Below, piece by piece: positions 33,569 through 41,698 of a stretch of 52,179 bases of DNA (positions within the stretch are counted from its first letter, which is position 1; each line of letters begins with the position of its first letter). This stretch comes from CAYOHP01 sp964403795 [NCBI: uncultured bacterium] (GTDB taxonomy: Bacteria > Muiribacteriota > UBA6191 > CAZXTJ01), in assembly GCA_964403795.1 (NCBI GenBank), contig CAYOHP010000013.1, positions 37,647 to 89,825 of the forward strand, written 5' to 3'. Below the pieces are notes generated by a model, which worked only from the letters and a program-made list of their open reading frames with translations, was not told where the DNA came from and ran no database searches. Position numbers and translations under genes: made by a program.

Positions 33569-34570
33569 TCAGAAGAAGAGGAGGGCCAGACCGGTCTCCG
33601 CCACATGGTGGAGCGGTCCGGAGGCGAAGGTTCCGAGCAGGCCGACCGAGACCGCCAATGCTCCGAGTGCCAGGGACCACCTGGAACCGGCGACCGGCGG
33701 CCGACCTTCGAGGAGGGAACGCACCCGCCGGCCGGTCGCTCCGGGTGCACCATGGACACTTCCCTCGGGCGTCGCGGGCGCCTCCCGGAACTCGAGGCGG
33801 GCCACCCGGAGGAGGGTCCGGGCCACCCTTGCCGTGTCTCCGACGGCGAGAGCCGCCTGCTCGTCGCAGAGGTGCTCGCAGGTGTCGTCGAAATCCAGCA
33901 GGATGCGGCGTCGGGTGGAGGGCGGGAGGGCCACCCCGAGGGCCGAGACGATCAGCTTGCGGAGCCCGTCCCGCCGGGCGACGTGGGCTCCTTCATGGGC
34001 CAGCACGACTTCCAGGTCCTCGCCACCGAGCAAGGTCCGCAGCCCGTCCGAGAGATAGATCCTCGGTCCGAGGAAGCCGACCGTGAAGACCAGCGGACGC
34101 TCGGTCGCCAGCCGGAAGACACCCGGTTCGGTTGCAGGGATCGCGAGGGCGCCGAGGTTCCCGAGGATCCTCCGCCACTCCACGGCCTCCCGGACCGCGG
34201 CTCCGGCGAGGCCGATCGCACCGATCGCGGCCAGCCCCCCGAGGATGCCGACGGTCCCGCTCCGCGGCAGGTCCCCGGCGTGGTGGAAGCAGAGGTGGAG
34301 ATGGGACCCGAGGTGCTCCAGGCAGTGGTCCGCGGCGACCCCGATCCAATCGGCCAGGGACGGGAGGAAGCACGCTGCGACCAGTACCCCGGTCACGACC
34401 CACGGCATGGCGACGAACCCGACGATGGCCTTCTCCCGCTCGCCGGGGTCCAGGTCGAGGAGATCCTGCCGCCAGTGCCGGTAGCCGCGGCCTATCGCCA
34501 CCCCGGACGCCATGAGGACCGCCGCGGCCAGCCAGGCAGCGAGCTCGGCGACCACCCAGGGACCGCTCAC
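33569..34570 (-). CDS. BlaR1-like M56 membrane metalloprotease with a His/Cys-rich extracytoplasmic loop
   Basis: 333 residues from GTG 34568-34570, overlapping the repressor stop (GTGA). Helices at about 8-27, 52-71, 106-126 and 299-316 match BlaR1 topology. The cytoplasmic loop carries the zinc protease motif HEGAH (192-196) and a downstream glutamate (CDEQAAL, Glu237). There is no C-terminal penicillin-binding sensor domain; the protein ends shortly after helix 4 with GPLHHVAETG. Between helices 2 and 3 lies HCLEHLGSHLHLCFHH (82-97), six His and two Cys. In BlaR1 this loop faces outward and contacts the sensor, so here it may itself sense metal and trigger cleavage of the BlaI-type repressor. 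Confidence 0.85.
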   Translation of the reverse strand: MSGPWVVAELAAWLAAAVLMASGVAIGRGYRHWRQDLLDLDPGEREKAIVGFVAMPWVVTGVLVAACFLPSLADWIGVAADHCLEHLGSHLHLCFHHAGDLPRSGTVGILGGLAAIGAIGLAGAAVREAVEWRRILGNLGALAIPATEPGVFRLATERPLVFTVGFLGPRIYLSDGLRTLLGGEDLEVVLAHEGAHVARRDGLRKLIVSALGVALPPSTRRRILLDFDDTCEHLCDEQAALAVGDTARVARTLLRVARLEFREAPATPEGSVHGAPGATGRRVRSLLEGRPPVAGSRWSLALGALAVSVGLLGTFASGPLHHVAETGLALLFF

Positions 34571-34980
34571 CGGCCCTCCCCCCTGCCCCGGCCCGCCAGC
34601 CGTTCGGCCACCAGGCGCTCGAGTTCCCGGAGGGACTCTTCGCCTTCCCGTTCCGTCAGGTCCACGAAGGCGGAGAGCACCGCTCCGTGCCGCTTCCCGG
34701 CCAGTCGATCCACGACCTCGGCCACCGCCTGTTCCAGGACATCCGCGCGCGACAGCCGGGCCGAGTACACGAACGCGTGGCTCACCTTGCTGCGCTCGAG
34801 GAGGCCCTTCTGGTACAGGCGGTCCATGGTGGACTGCACCGTGTTGTGGACCACGCCGCGGCGCTTGCCGAGCCGCTCATGCACGCCCTTCACATCCGAG
34901 GGCCCGCGGGCCCATATCTCTTCCATGACCGCCACCTCGAGCTCGCCCAGGTAGGGTCGATCGGGTCGGGATCCGGTCAT
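34567..34980 (-). CDS. BlaI/MecI/CopY-family transcriptional repressor
   Basis: 137 residues. The winged-helix region reads YLGELEVAVMEEIWARGPSD, then VVHNTVQSTMDRLYQKGLLE, the BlaI/CopY recognition helix, followed by a dimerisation tail with LSAFVDLTEREGEESLRELE. Members bind palindromic operators as dimers and are inactivated by proteolysis (BlaI) or by metal (CopY). No CopY-like CxC metal hook is present, which fits control through the M56 protease encoded next. The gene heads the efflux operon and lies just below a palindrome overlapping its own promoter, so autorepression is likely. Confidence 0.92.
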   Translation of the reverse strand: MTGSRPDRPYLGELEVAVMEEIWARGPSDVKGVHERLGKRRGVVHNTVQSTMDRLYQKGLLERSKVSHAFVYSARLSRADVLEQAVAEVVDRLAGKRHGAVLSAFVDLTEREGEESLRELERLVAERLAGRGRGEGR

Positions 34981-35001
34981 GGGCGGCGCCTCCGGTCAGC
35001 G

Positions 35002-35037
35002 AGCGTATCGTCGGGAAAACCGATCGTCAATCGGTTT
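35002..35037 (-). promoter_or_regulatory. Efflux-operon promoter with overlapping BlaI-type operator
   Basis: On the minus strand TTGACG (35025-35030) and TACGCT (35002-35007) are exactly 17 bases apart. A perfect 8-bp inverted repeat, AAACCGAT (35017-35024) and ATCGGTTT (35030-35037), surrounds the -35 hexamer with a 5-base spacer. A bound dimer would block RNA polymerase. Transcription would begin about 15 bases before the repressor ATG, leaving room for the ribosome site CGGAGG. The palindrome differs from the classic BlaI TACA/TGTA operator. Confidence 0.8.
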
Positions 35038-35038
35038 A

Positions 35039-36007
35039 TCAGACCGAACCTGGCTCCTCGGGGCAGCGGGCCTGGACCTCGACGGTCACATGGACGATCC
35101 CCAGATCCGGGGGGACGAGTGCCTTGTAGCGATCCGGGGAACCCGGCTCCTCGGCCGTGACCGCCACGATCGCCGCGAACTTCCCGCTTCCCAGGGACCA
35201 GACGTGGAGATCGGTGACAGCGGTCCCCGGCACGGATTCCATGGCGGTGCGGAGCGCGTCACGAACCCGGGGTGGCCCCTGCCGGTCGAGCAGGACCGAC
35301 GAGGTATCCCTGACCAGGTCATGGGCCCAGCGGGCCACCAGCAGGGAACCCACGACGCCCATGACAGGATCCATCCAGTAGAGCCCCCGATACTTGGCCG
35401 CCAGCAGGGCCAGGATCGCGGCCACCGAAGTGAGGGCGTCGGCGAGGACGTGGAGGTAGGCCGAGCGCAGGCTGTGGTCCTGGTGCGGAGGGTGGTCCTG
35501 GAGATCATGGTCGTGATCGTGATCGTGATCGTGATCATGGTCATGATGACCAGGGCCCGAATGCAGGAGCACGGCACTCAGACCGTTGACGAACAGCCCG
35601 AACACCGCGACCCAGAGCGCCGGATCGATCCGGATCGCCACCGGGGAAGCCAGCCGCTCCAGGCTCTCGACGGCCATCAGCAGGGCGAAACCGGCGAGCA
35701 GGATCGCTCCTGCGAAACCCCCGAGGGCATCCGCCTTGCCGGTGCCGAAGCTGAACTCCGGGTCCCGGGCGTGGCGTCGGGCGTACCCGTAGGCGAAGAC
35801 CGAGATCCCGATCGCCACCGTGTGCGATCCCATGTGGAGACCATCCGCCAGCAGCGCCATCGAGCCATAGGTCCACCCCGCCCCGATCTCTAGGGCCATG
35901 GTCACGGCGGTCAGCGCCAGGACCACGCGGGTCCGCCGCTCGCCTTCCCTCGGCTGATCCAGACCGAAGGCGTGGTCATGACCCGGGGCGTGGTCGCGGC
36001 TCGCCAT
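35039..36007 (-). CDS. Cation diffusion facilitator (CzcD/ZitB-type) metal exporter
   Basis: 322 residues from ATG 36005-36007 with ribosome site GAGGAAGG; an in-frame ATG seven codons upstream is less likely. His-rich N-terminus (HAPGHDHAFG), six membrane helices, the CDF zinc sites ALLADGLHMGSH (helix 2) and LHVLADALTSV (helix 5), and a cytoplasmic domain ending in TDLHVWSLGSGKFAAIVAVT. The helix 4-5 loop is a run of alternating His and Asp encoded by a tandem DNA repeat. It would export Zn or similar divalent ions from the cytoplasm, complementing the trans-envelope pump encoded just downstream on the same strand. Confidence 0.93.
   Translation of the reverse strand: MASRDHAPGHDHAFGLDQPREGERRTRVVLALTAVTMALEIGAGWTYGSMALLADGLHMGSHTVAIGISVFAYGYARRHARDPEFSFGTGKADALGGFAGAILLAGFALLMAVESLERLASPVAIRIDPALWVAVFGLFVNGLSAVLLHSGPGHHDHDHDHDHDHDHDLQDHPPHQDHSLRSAYLHVLADALTSVAAILALLAAKYRGLYWMDPVMGVVGSLLVARWAHDLVRDTSSVLLDRQGPPRVRDALRTAMESVPGTAVTDLHVWSLGSGKFAAIVAVTAEEPGSPDRYKALVPPDLGIVHVTVEVQARCPEEPGSV
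35513..35536 (+). repeat. Tandem hexanucleotide repeat coding the His-Asp loop
   Basis: Four perfect GTGATC units, flanked by imperfect copies from about 35504 to 35549. On the coding (minus) strand they encode alternating Asp and His in the metal-binding loop of the CDF exporter, so each gain or loss of a unit adds or removes one His-Asp pair without shifting frame. Confidence 0.85.
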
Positions 36008-36077
36008 GCCCTTCCTCGCGTCCCCCATCCTCCGCCACCCTTTCCCATCGTGGCCCCCGAGGGTACCGTGGGGGATC

Positions 36078-37103
36078 ATGCGCGAGCTCTACCCCCCGAT
36101 CGAACCCTTCGACCACGGTCGCCTCCCGGTCTCCGACCTCCACACCCTCTACTACGAACAGGTGGGGACCCGGGGGAACCGGCCAGCGGTCTTCCTCCAC
36201 GGTGGCCCGGGAGGCGGGATCGATGCCGACTACCGCCGCTTCTTCGACCCCGTCCGCTGGCACGTGACCCTCTTCGACCAGCGCGGCAGCGGCAAGAGCA
36301 CGCCCCACGCCGAGCTGCGCGAGAACACCACCTGGGACCTGGTGGCCGACATCGAGAAGCTCCGCCGCCACGTCGGGGTCGAGAAGTGGACGGTGTTCGG
36401 GGGGAGCTGGGGCAGCACCCTGGCGCTGGCCTACGCAGAGGCCCATCCCGAGAGGGTCGACGGCCTGATCCTGCGCGGCATCTTCCTGCTCCGGCGCAAG
36501 GAGCTCCTGTGGTTCTACCAGGAGGGCACGAGCTGGCTCTTCCCCGACGCCTGGGACCAGTTCGTGAAGCCGATCCCTCCGGTCGAGCGGGCCGACATGA
36601 TCAGCGCCTACTACCGGCGCCTGACTTCCAAGGACAAGTCCGTCCGGGCCGAGGCAGCCAAGGCATGGTCGATCTGGGAAGGCACCACCAGCCGTCTCCA
36701 GGTCGACGCCGCCACCGTGGCCCGCTTCGGCCAGGACCGCTTCGCCGACGCCTTCGCCCGGATCGAGGCCCACTACTTCGTGCATGGCGGCTGGTTCCGC
36801 ACCGACACCCAGCTGCTCGACGACGTGCCCCGGATCGCCCACCTGCCGGCGGTCATCGTGCAGGGTCGCTACGACGTGATCTGTCCGGCCACCAGCGCCT
36901 GGGAACTCCACAAGCGCTGGCCGCGTTCCGAACTGGTGATGGTGCCGGACGCCGGCCACAGCATGAAGGAGGCCGGGATCCGTACCGCCCTGCTCGAGGC
37001 TACCGACCGCTTCGCGGCCGGCCCGCCGACCGGTCGCGGCCGCCGGGCTCAGCCCACCGGGAAGGCCGGCACCAGCGGGAAGTCGCGGCGGTCTCCCGGG
37101 TAG
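36078..37103 (+). CDS. pip: Proline iminopeptidase (S33 family alpha/beta hydrolase)
   Basis: 341 residues from ATG 36078. Hallmarks: oxyanion motif FLHGGPGGGIDADYRRFFDP, nucleophile elbow GGSWGS (Ser110), VTLFDQRGSGKS, acid in VQGRYDVICPATSAW and catalytic His in PDAGHSMKE. It releases N-terminal proline from peptides in the cytoplasm. A TACCGT hexamer ends eight bases before the ATG (36064-36069), suggesting a near-leaderless mRNA. The last 55 bases overlap the convergent truA gene, and the Arg/Gly-rich C-terminal tail is encoded there. Confidence 0.92.
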   Translation: MRELYPPIEPFDHGRLPVSDLHTLYYEQVGTRGNRPAVFLHGGPGGGIDADYRRFFDPVRWHVTLFDQRGSGKSTPHAELRENTTWDLVADIEKLRRHVGVEKWTVFGGSWGSTLALAYAEAHPERVDGLILRGIFLLRRKELLWFYQEGTSWLFPDAWDQFVKPIPPVERADMISAYYRRLTSKDKSVRAEAAKAWSIWEGTTSRLQVDAATVARFGQDRFADAFARIEAHYFVHGGWFRTDTQLLDDVPRIAHLPAVIVQGRYDVICPATSAWELHKRWPRSELVMVPDAGHSMKEAGIRTALLEATDRFAAGPPTGRGRRAQPTGKAGTSGKSRRSPG

Positions 37104-37837
37104 AAGACGCGCTCGAGGAAAAGCCCCGAGGGCGATGCCGCCAGCCGGCCCGGGAGGTCGCTCTCGTCGACCAGCAGCGCCGCCACCGCGTCCGCGTCGA
37201 GCTTCCCCCTCCCCGCCTCGACCAGCACGCCGACCAGGCGACGCACCATCTGCCAGAGGAAGTGCGAACCCACGATCCGGATCAGCACCAGGTCGCCGGC
37301 CTCGGCAATCTCCACCGCCTCCACCTCGACCAAGGTCGAAGCGCCCTTCTTCTTCACCCGGGGCGTGAAGTTCCGGAAGTCATGGCGCCCCACGAAAGCA
37401 CGGGCTGCAGCCGACATCCTCGCGGTCTCCAGCGGCTCCTTCACCCACCACACGAACGGCTTCGCGAGCGCGGTGCGCCGGCGCGACACCTGGTAGAGGT
37501 AGCTGCGGGCTTCGGCGTGGTGGCGGGCATGGAATCGGGGATCCGCCGGCACGGCCGAGAGCACGTGGAGATCGGCGGGTAGCCGCGCATTCAAGGCCTC
37601 GGCCAGGCCCTCGGCGGCCACCGTCTCCGGCAGGTCGACGTGGGCCACCTGGCCGAGCGCATGGACCCCGGCGTCGGTGCGACCGGATCCGTAGGGGAGT
37701 TCGAGCTCGGTCCCGGCGATCTGCGAGAGCACCCGATGGAGCTCGCCCTGGATCGTGGTGCCCTTGGAATCGGCCTGCGCCTGCCAGCCCCGGAAGCGGG
37801 TCCCCGAGTATTCCAGGGTCAGCTTGAAGCGCGGCAT
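37049..37837 (-). CDS. truA: tRNA pseudouridine(38-40) synthase TruA
   Basis: 262 residues. Contains FKLTLEYSGTRFRGWQAQ, the catalytic aspartate in YGSGRTDAGVHALGQVAHVD (Asp55), FHARHHAEARSYLYQV and SHFLWQMVRRLVGVLVEAG. TruA modifies U38-U40 in the anticodon stem of many tRNAs. It is full length. Its 3' end overlaps the proline iminopeptidase gene on the other strand by 55 bases. Confidence 0.96.
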   Translation of the reverse strand: MPRFKLTLEYSGTRFRGWQAQADSKGTTIQGELHRVLSQIAGTELELPYGSGRTDAGVHALGQVAHVDLPETVAAEGLAEALNARLPADLHVLSAVPADPRFHARHHAEARSYLYQVSRRRTALAKPFVWWVKEPLETARMSAAARAFVGRHDFRNFTPRVKKKGASTLVEVEAVEIAEAGDLVLIRIVGSHFLWQMVRRLVGVLVEAGRGKLDADAVAALLVDESDLPGRLAASPSGLFLERVFYPGDRRDFPLVPAFPVG

Positions 37838-37939
37838 GGCGGATCGACACTAGCATGGGAACGGAGTCCTGCCCGGAGGAACGCTCGGCCCGACGACCGG
37901 GTCGAACCGCGAGGACCGCAATGGAGGCGACCTCCCCCG

Positions 37940-39748
37940 ATGGCCGGCCAGGACGAGACCGACGAAGCCCCTCCCGAGGAGAAGCCTTTCTTCGCCACCC
38001 TGGCGGCCCTGGCGCCGCTGGTCGCCCCCTATCGTCGCGGGATCCTCGGCTCCCTGGCGGTCCTGGTGGTGGGCCTCGCCACCACCCTGGTCACGCCGCT
38101 GCTCTGGCGCTCCCTGGTCGACGACGTGCTGGTGGCCCGCCGGCCCGACCTCTTCCCCTGGGTCTTCGGCGCCTACATGGCCCTCGGGCTCTTCGAGACG
38201 GTGGTCTCCCGGCTCGGGTGGGCGGCCTCGAACCGGGTGCGGGCCGCGCTCGGCACGGACCTGACCCGCTCGCTGCATGCCAAGCTGCTCCGCCAGACGC
38301 TGGGCTATCTCCATCAGCAGCGGGGCGGTGATCTGGTCGAGCGGGCCCGCTCCGACGTCGAGACGGTCGCCGACGGCACCCAGTCCCTGCTGATGCAGCT
38401 GGTGCGGGACGGCCTCAAGGTGGTCTCCAGCGTGGCGATGCTGGTCTGGCTCTCCCCCGGCCTCGGGCTCTCGATGCTGGTCCCGGCCCTGGCCGGTCTC
38501 TGGTTCGTCTACCGCGCCAACCAGCGGATGGCGCCCCGGTACCGGTTGGTCCGCAAGCTCCGGAGCCACGTCACCAGCCTGCTCTCCGAGTCGGTCCAGG
38601 GGGTGGCCGTCCTCAAGGCCTTCGGCCGGGAGCCGGAACGGCACGCCGATTTCGAGGGGGCGAGCGGGGAGCTGGCCGATACCCGGATCGCCACCTCGGA
38701 CCGGTCGCAACTCTTCTACGGGGCGATCGCGGTCTTCGGACAGGTGGGAGGCTTCACGGTGATCGGGGTCGGGGCCTGGAAGGTGCTCCATGGCTCGCTC
38801 ACGGTCGGGACCCTGATGGCGGCGCAGGCCTACTGGTCATCGATCTGGTGGCCGCTCTACGGGATCGCCGAGGTCATGGACGAGACCCAGCGGATCCGGG
38901 TGGCGGCCGAGCGGGTGGTCGAGGTTCTGGAGGCCCCCGAGGCCGTCGTCTTCCCGTTGGCACCCGAGTCCCCCCGGACCCTCGACGGGTCGGTCGGCTT
39001 CGAGGCCGTGGCCTACGCCTACCCCAACGGCAAGCTGGCGCTCTCGGGGATCGACCTCGCGATCCGTCCCGGCGAGCATGTCGCCCTGGTGGGTCCGAGC
39101 GGGGCCGGCAAGTCGTCGCTGCTCCGGCTGGTGCTCCGGTTCGCCGACCCGGCCTCGGGTCGGGTCCGGATCGGGGGCCTGGATGCCAAGGACCTCTCCC
39201 GCCGCGAACTCGCCGAGCAGGTGGGCCTGGTCGAGCAGGACCCCTTCCTCTTCGACGCCTCGGTGGCCGAGAACCTGCGGGTCGGCAAGCGGTCGGCCAC
39301 CGACGCGGAGCTCGCCGAGGCCGCCCGGCAGGCCTATGCGCTGGACTTCGTGACCGGGCTCCCCAAGGGTTTCGACACGGTGGTAGGCGAGCGCGGCGTC
39401 CGGCTCTCGGGCGGCCAGAAGCAGCGTCTCTGCATCGCCCGGGCCTTCCTCGCCAACCCGCCGGTGATGCTGCTCGACGAGGCGACCTCCTCGGTCGAGG
39501 CGGAGGCCGAGACCCATATCCTGGCCGCGCTGCGCGGCCTGATGGCCGGCCGCACCACGCTGATGGTCTCCCACAAGCTGCACCTGGCCCGGGAGGCGGA
39601 CCGCATCGTGGTGGTACTCGACGGTTCCATCGCCGAGGTCGGCACCCACCAGCAGCTGGTGGCCGCCGGAAGCTGGTACGCCCGCACCTGGGACCTGCAG
39701 AGCCGCCAGGCAGCCGGCGAGCCGGTGGCCGTCCAGGCCCTCGGCTAG
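37940..39748 (+). CDS. ABC exporter, fused membrane and ATPase domains (MsbA/LmrA type)
   Basis: 602 residues from ATG 37940. Six-helix transmembrane domain (about 25-325) with helix one YRRGILGSLAVLVVGLATTL, then the nucleotide-binding domain: Walker A GPSGAGKSS (about 385), Q-loop GLVEQDPFLFD, signature RLSGGQKQR (about 487), Walker B VMLLDEATS (about 508) and switch SHKLHL. It works as a homodimer or heterodimer, moving lipids, drugs or peptides outward; the substrate is not readable. TAGCAT at 37851-37856 could be a -10, leaving a leader of about 80 bases. Its stop shares CTAG with the convergent gene. Confidence 0.92.
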   Translation: MAGQDETDEAPPEEKPFFATLAALAPLVAPYRRGILGSLAVLVVGLATTLVTPLLWRSLVDDVLVARRPDLFPWVFGAYMALGLFETVVSRLGWAASNRVRAALGTDLTRSLHAKLLRQTLGYLHQQRGGDLVERARSDVETVADGTQSLLMQLVRDGLKVVSSVAMLVWLSPGLGLSMLVPALAGLWFVYRANQRMAPRYRLVRKLRSHVTSLLSESVQGVAVLKAFGREPERHADFEGASGELADTRIATSDRSQLFYGAIAVFGQVGGFTVIGVGAWKVLHGSLTVGTLMAAQAYWSSIWWPLYGIAEVMDETQRIRVAAERVVEVLEAPEAVVFPLAPESPRTLDGSVGFEAVAYAYPNGKLALSGIDLAIRPGEHVALVGPSGAGKSSLLRLVLRFADPASGRVRIGGLDAKDLSRRELAEQVGLVEQDPFLFDASVAENLRVGKRSATDAELAEAARQAYALDFVTGLPKGFDTVVGERGVRLSGGQKQRLCIARAFLANPPVMLLDEATSSVEAEAETHILAALRGLMAGRTTLMVSHKLHLAREADRIVVVLDGSIAEVGTHQQLVAAGSWYARTWDLQSRQAAGEPVAVQALG

Positions 39749-40635
39749 AGCCGCACCAGGGTCGTCTCCTCGCCGTCCTCGACGGGCACCCACAGGTCGC
39801 CCTCGGGAGAGAGCCGCACTCCCATGCCCTCCAGCGGGAGGAGATCCATGGGCAGCGGGAGCACCCGGGTTCCGGTGACCATCAGGCCCTCTTCGGTCGG
39901 CACGATCGAGAGCACTTCGAGGAAGGCAGGTTCCGCGCCCCCGGCCCGGGCCACCAGCACGGCCGCCACCAACCGTCCCCGGTCCAGCCCGAGCACTTCG
40001 GCGGCCAGCCATCGCTCGGACCCCGGCGCCGCCAGCCGGCGCGTCGGTCCCTGGTGCTTGGCCTCGGCACGGAGGGGGCGGAGCCCGATGGTGAGGGCGG
40101 TCCCGTCCTCGGCGACCTCCACGGTCGCCAGGGCGCCCGCGGCGCTCACCACCGGGGCCTCCCCGGAGAGGCCCGGGAGCTCCCGGGGCAGGCTCCCGGT
40201 CCCGAAGGCGAGCATGGCGTCGACCCCGGGATCGGCGACGTAGAGCCCGCCGTCGCGGCCGGCCCCGATCCGGGTCGGGGCCACGAACAACCCGACCCGC
40301 TCCAGCACCTTTCCGGAGGGGGCCGCGATCCAGGCGGTGCCCTGGCCGGCGTCCAGCAGCAGCACCCGGCCCATGGCGTCCATGGCCAGGTCCACGGGTC
40401 GCGCCTCCCCGGCCTCGAACCCGTGGCCGCGGGGCAGGACTTCGGCCCATCCCTGCCCTGGCTCGTGGGCCAGCCAGCCAGGGAACCCCGCCACCAGGGC
40501 CAGGATCCGGCCTCCGGCGGCCGGGCAGAAGCCCACGAGTTCCCTCCCGGGCGGGAGCGGCGGGACCTCGCCCTGAGGGGACGCACACACAGCGGAGACC
40601 AGAAGCAACCCACACAGACCGGGCAACGCCTTCAT
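39745..40635 (-). CDS. Secreted NHL/propeller-like protein
   Basis: 296 residues from ATG 40633-40635. Signal peptide MKALPGLCGLLLVSAVCAS-P, then weak propeller-type repeats (DLAMDAMGRVLLLDAGQG, RIGAGRDGGLYVADPG, VRLSPEGDLWVPVEDGEET). These resemble NHL or SMP-30-like blades; no catalytic residues can be assigned. Convergent with the ABC exporter gene and separated from the M23 peptidase gene by 73 bases, which hold a GC-rich stretch without clear motifs. Confidence 0.65.
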   Translation of the reverse strand: MKALPGLCGLLLVSAVCASPQGEVPPLPPGRELVGFCPAAGGRILALVAGFPGWLAHEPGQGWAEVLPRGHGFEAGEARPVDLAMDAMGRVLLLDAGQGTAWIAAPSGKVLERVGLFVAPTRIGAGRDGGLYVADPGVDAMLAFGTGSLPRELPGLSGEAPVVSAAGALATVEVAEDGTALTIGLRPLRAEAKHQGPTRRLAAPGSERWLAAEVLGLDRGRLVAAVLVARAGGAEPAFLEVLSIVPTEEGLMVTGTRVLPLPMDLLPLEGMGVRLSPEGDLWVPVEDGEETTLVRL

Positions 40636-40708
40636 CGCACCCACCTCTCTCGACCACCGACTCGACCTCGGACCGGGACGAGGACCGACCGGTGCCCCGT
40701 CCCTTCCC

Positions 40709-41614
40709 TCAGAACCGACAATGGTCCTTCGGATCCACGGCCCTTCCCTGGGGATCGCGGACCTCGAAGTGCAGGTGCGGCCCCGACGAGTTCCCGGTCG
40801 ACCCGACCGCCCCGATCCGGGCACCCGCGGCCACCGCCTGTCCCACCCGCACCGGCGGGGCAGAGCGCATGTGTCCGTAGCGGGTCTCGCTGCCATCGGC
40901 GTGGCGGATCGTCACCATCCAGCCATAGCCGCGCCCGTAACCGGCGAAGGTCACGATTCCGTCGGCCGCAGCCGAGATCGGGGTCCCGGCCGGGGCGGCC
41001 AGGTCCACTCCCTGGTGGTTGGTCGACCCCCGTGTCCAGTCGCCGGTGACCGGGGCCTTGCGGGGGCCGAAGCCGCTCGAGACCCGGTAGCTCCCCGCCG
41101 GGAGCGGGGACTGGAAGCGGGTCGTGATCGTCTTCCCGGACCCGGGACTCCCCGGCGTGCCCTTCCCGGGCGCGGCGCTCCCGGGAGCCCCGGTCTTCGG
41201 GTCGGTGCCGGCCCCCGAGGCGTCGCAGCGGACCGCCAGTTCCTGGCCCGGGTAGATCAGGTTCGGGTTCCTGACCTTGGCCTTGTTGGCTTCCCAGATC
41301 GCCTTCCACTTGGCTCCGCTCCCGCACTCCTTGGCCGCGATCGCCCACAAGGTGTCGCCGGGCTTCACCTTCCAGGTCTTGCCGGTGGTCTTCGGCGGGG
41401 TGACCGCCACCTTGGGTGGAGTTGGCCGCTTGGGATTGCCACCCGGAGGCGTGCCGGTCCGGGTGTCGAGCCGGGAGCCGGAGTCCTGGCCGTAGATGGC
41501 CAGCGCCGGCGACGCCCGGCCCAGGAGGAGCAGGCAGGGAACGATCCACCGGACGACGGTCCGGCATCGGAACGGGAGACCCAAGGCGACCACCTCGGCG
41601 AGACCCTTCTGCAA
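40709..41614 (-). CDS. LysM-domain M23 peptidoglycan endopeptidase
   Basis: Up to 301 residues. The upstream-most start is TTG 41614; GTG 41591-41593 is at least as likely, since the signal peptide then runs VVALGLPFRCRTVVRWIVPC to ALA. A LysM domain (about 80-130: WKVKPGDTLWAIAAKECGSG, NPNLIYPGQEL) binds glycan. A Gly/Pro linker leads to an M23 peptidase: NHQGVDLAAPAGTPISAAAD (His and Asp ligands), YGHM and the HLHFEVRDPQG motif. It would cut peptide crosslinks or act as an amidase activator in the periplasm; all zinc ligands are present, so enzymatic activity is expected. Confidence 0.9.
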   Translation of the reverse strand: MQKGLAEVVALGLPFRCRTVVRWIVPCLLLLGRASPALAIYGQDSGSRLDTRTGTPPGGNPKRPTPPKVAVTPPKTTGKTWKVKPGDTLWAIAAKECGSGAKWKAIWEANKAKVRNPNLIYPGQELAVRCDASGAGTDPKTGAPGSAAPGKGTPGSPGSGKTITTRFQSPLPAGSYRVSSGFGPRKAPVTGDWTRGSTNHQGVDLAAPAGTPISAAADGIVTFAGYGRGYGWMVTIRHADGSETRYGHMRSAPPVRVGQAVAAGARIGAVGSTGNSSGPHLHFEVRDPQGRAVDPKDHCRF

Positions 41615-41698
41615 GCCCTGGGCCGACTCGCCAGCTCCGCTCCCGATGCGGTTTTCCGCCGACTCCCGGAGCTCGTCCGGGCAGTCTGACCGGTCGCC

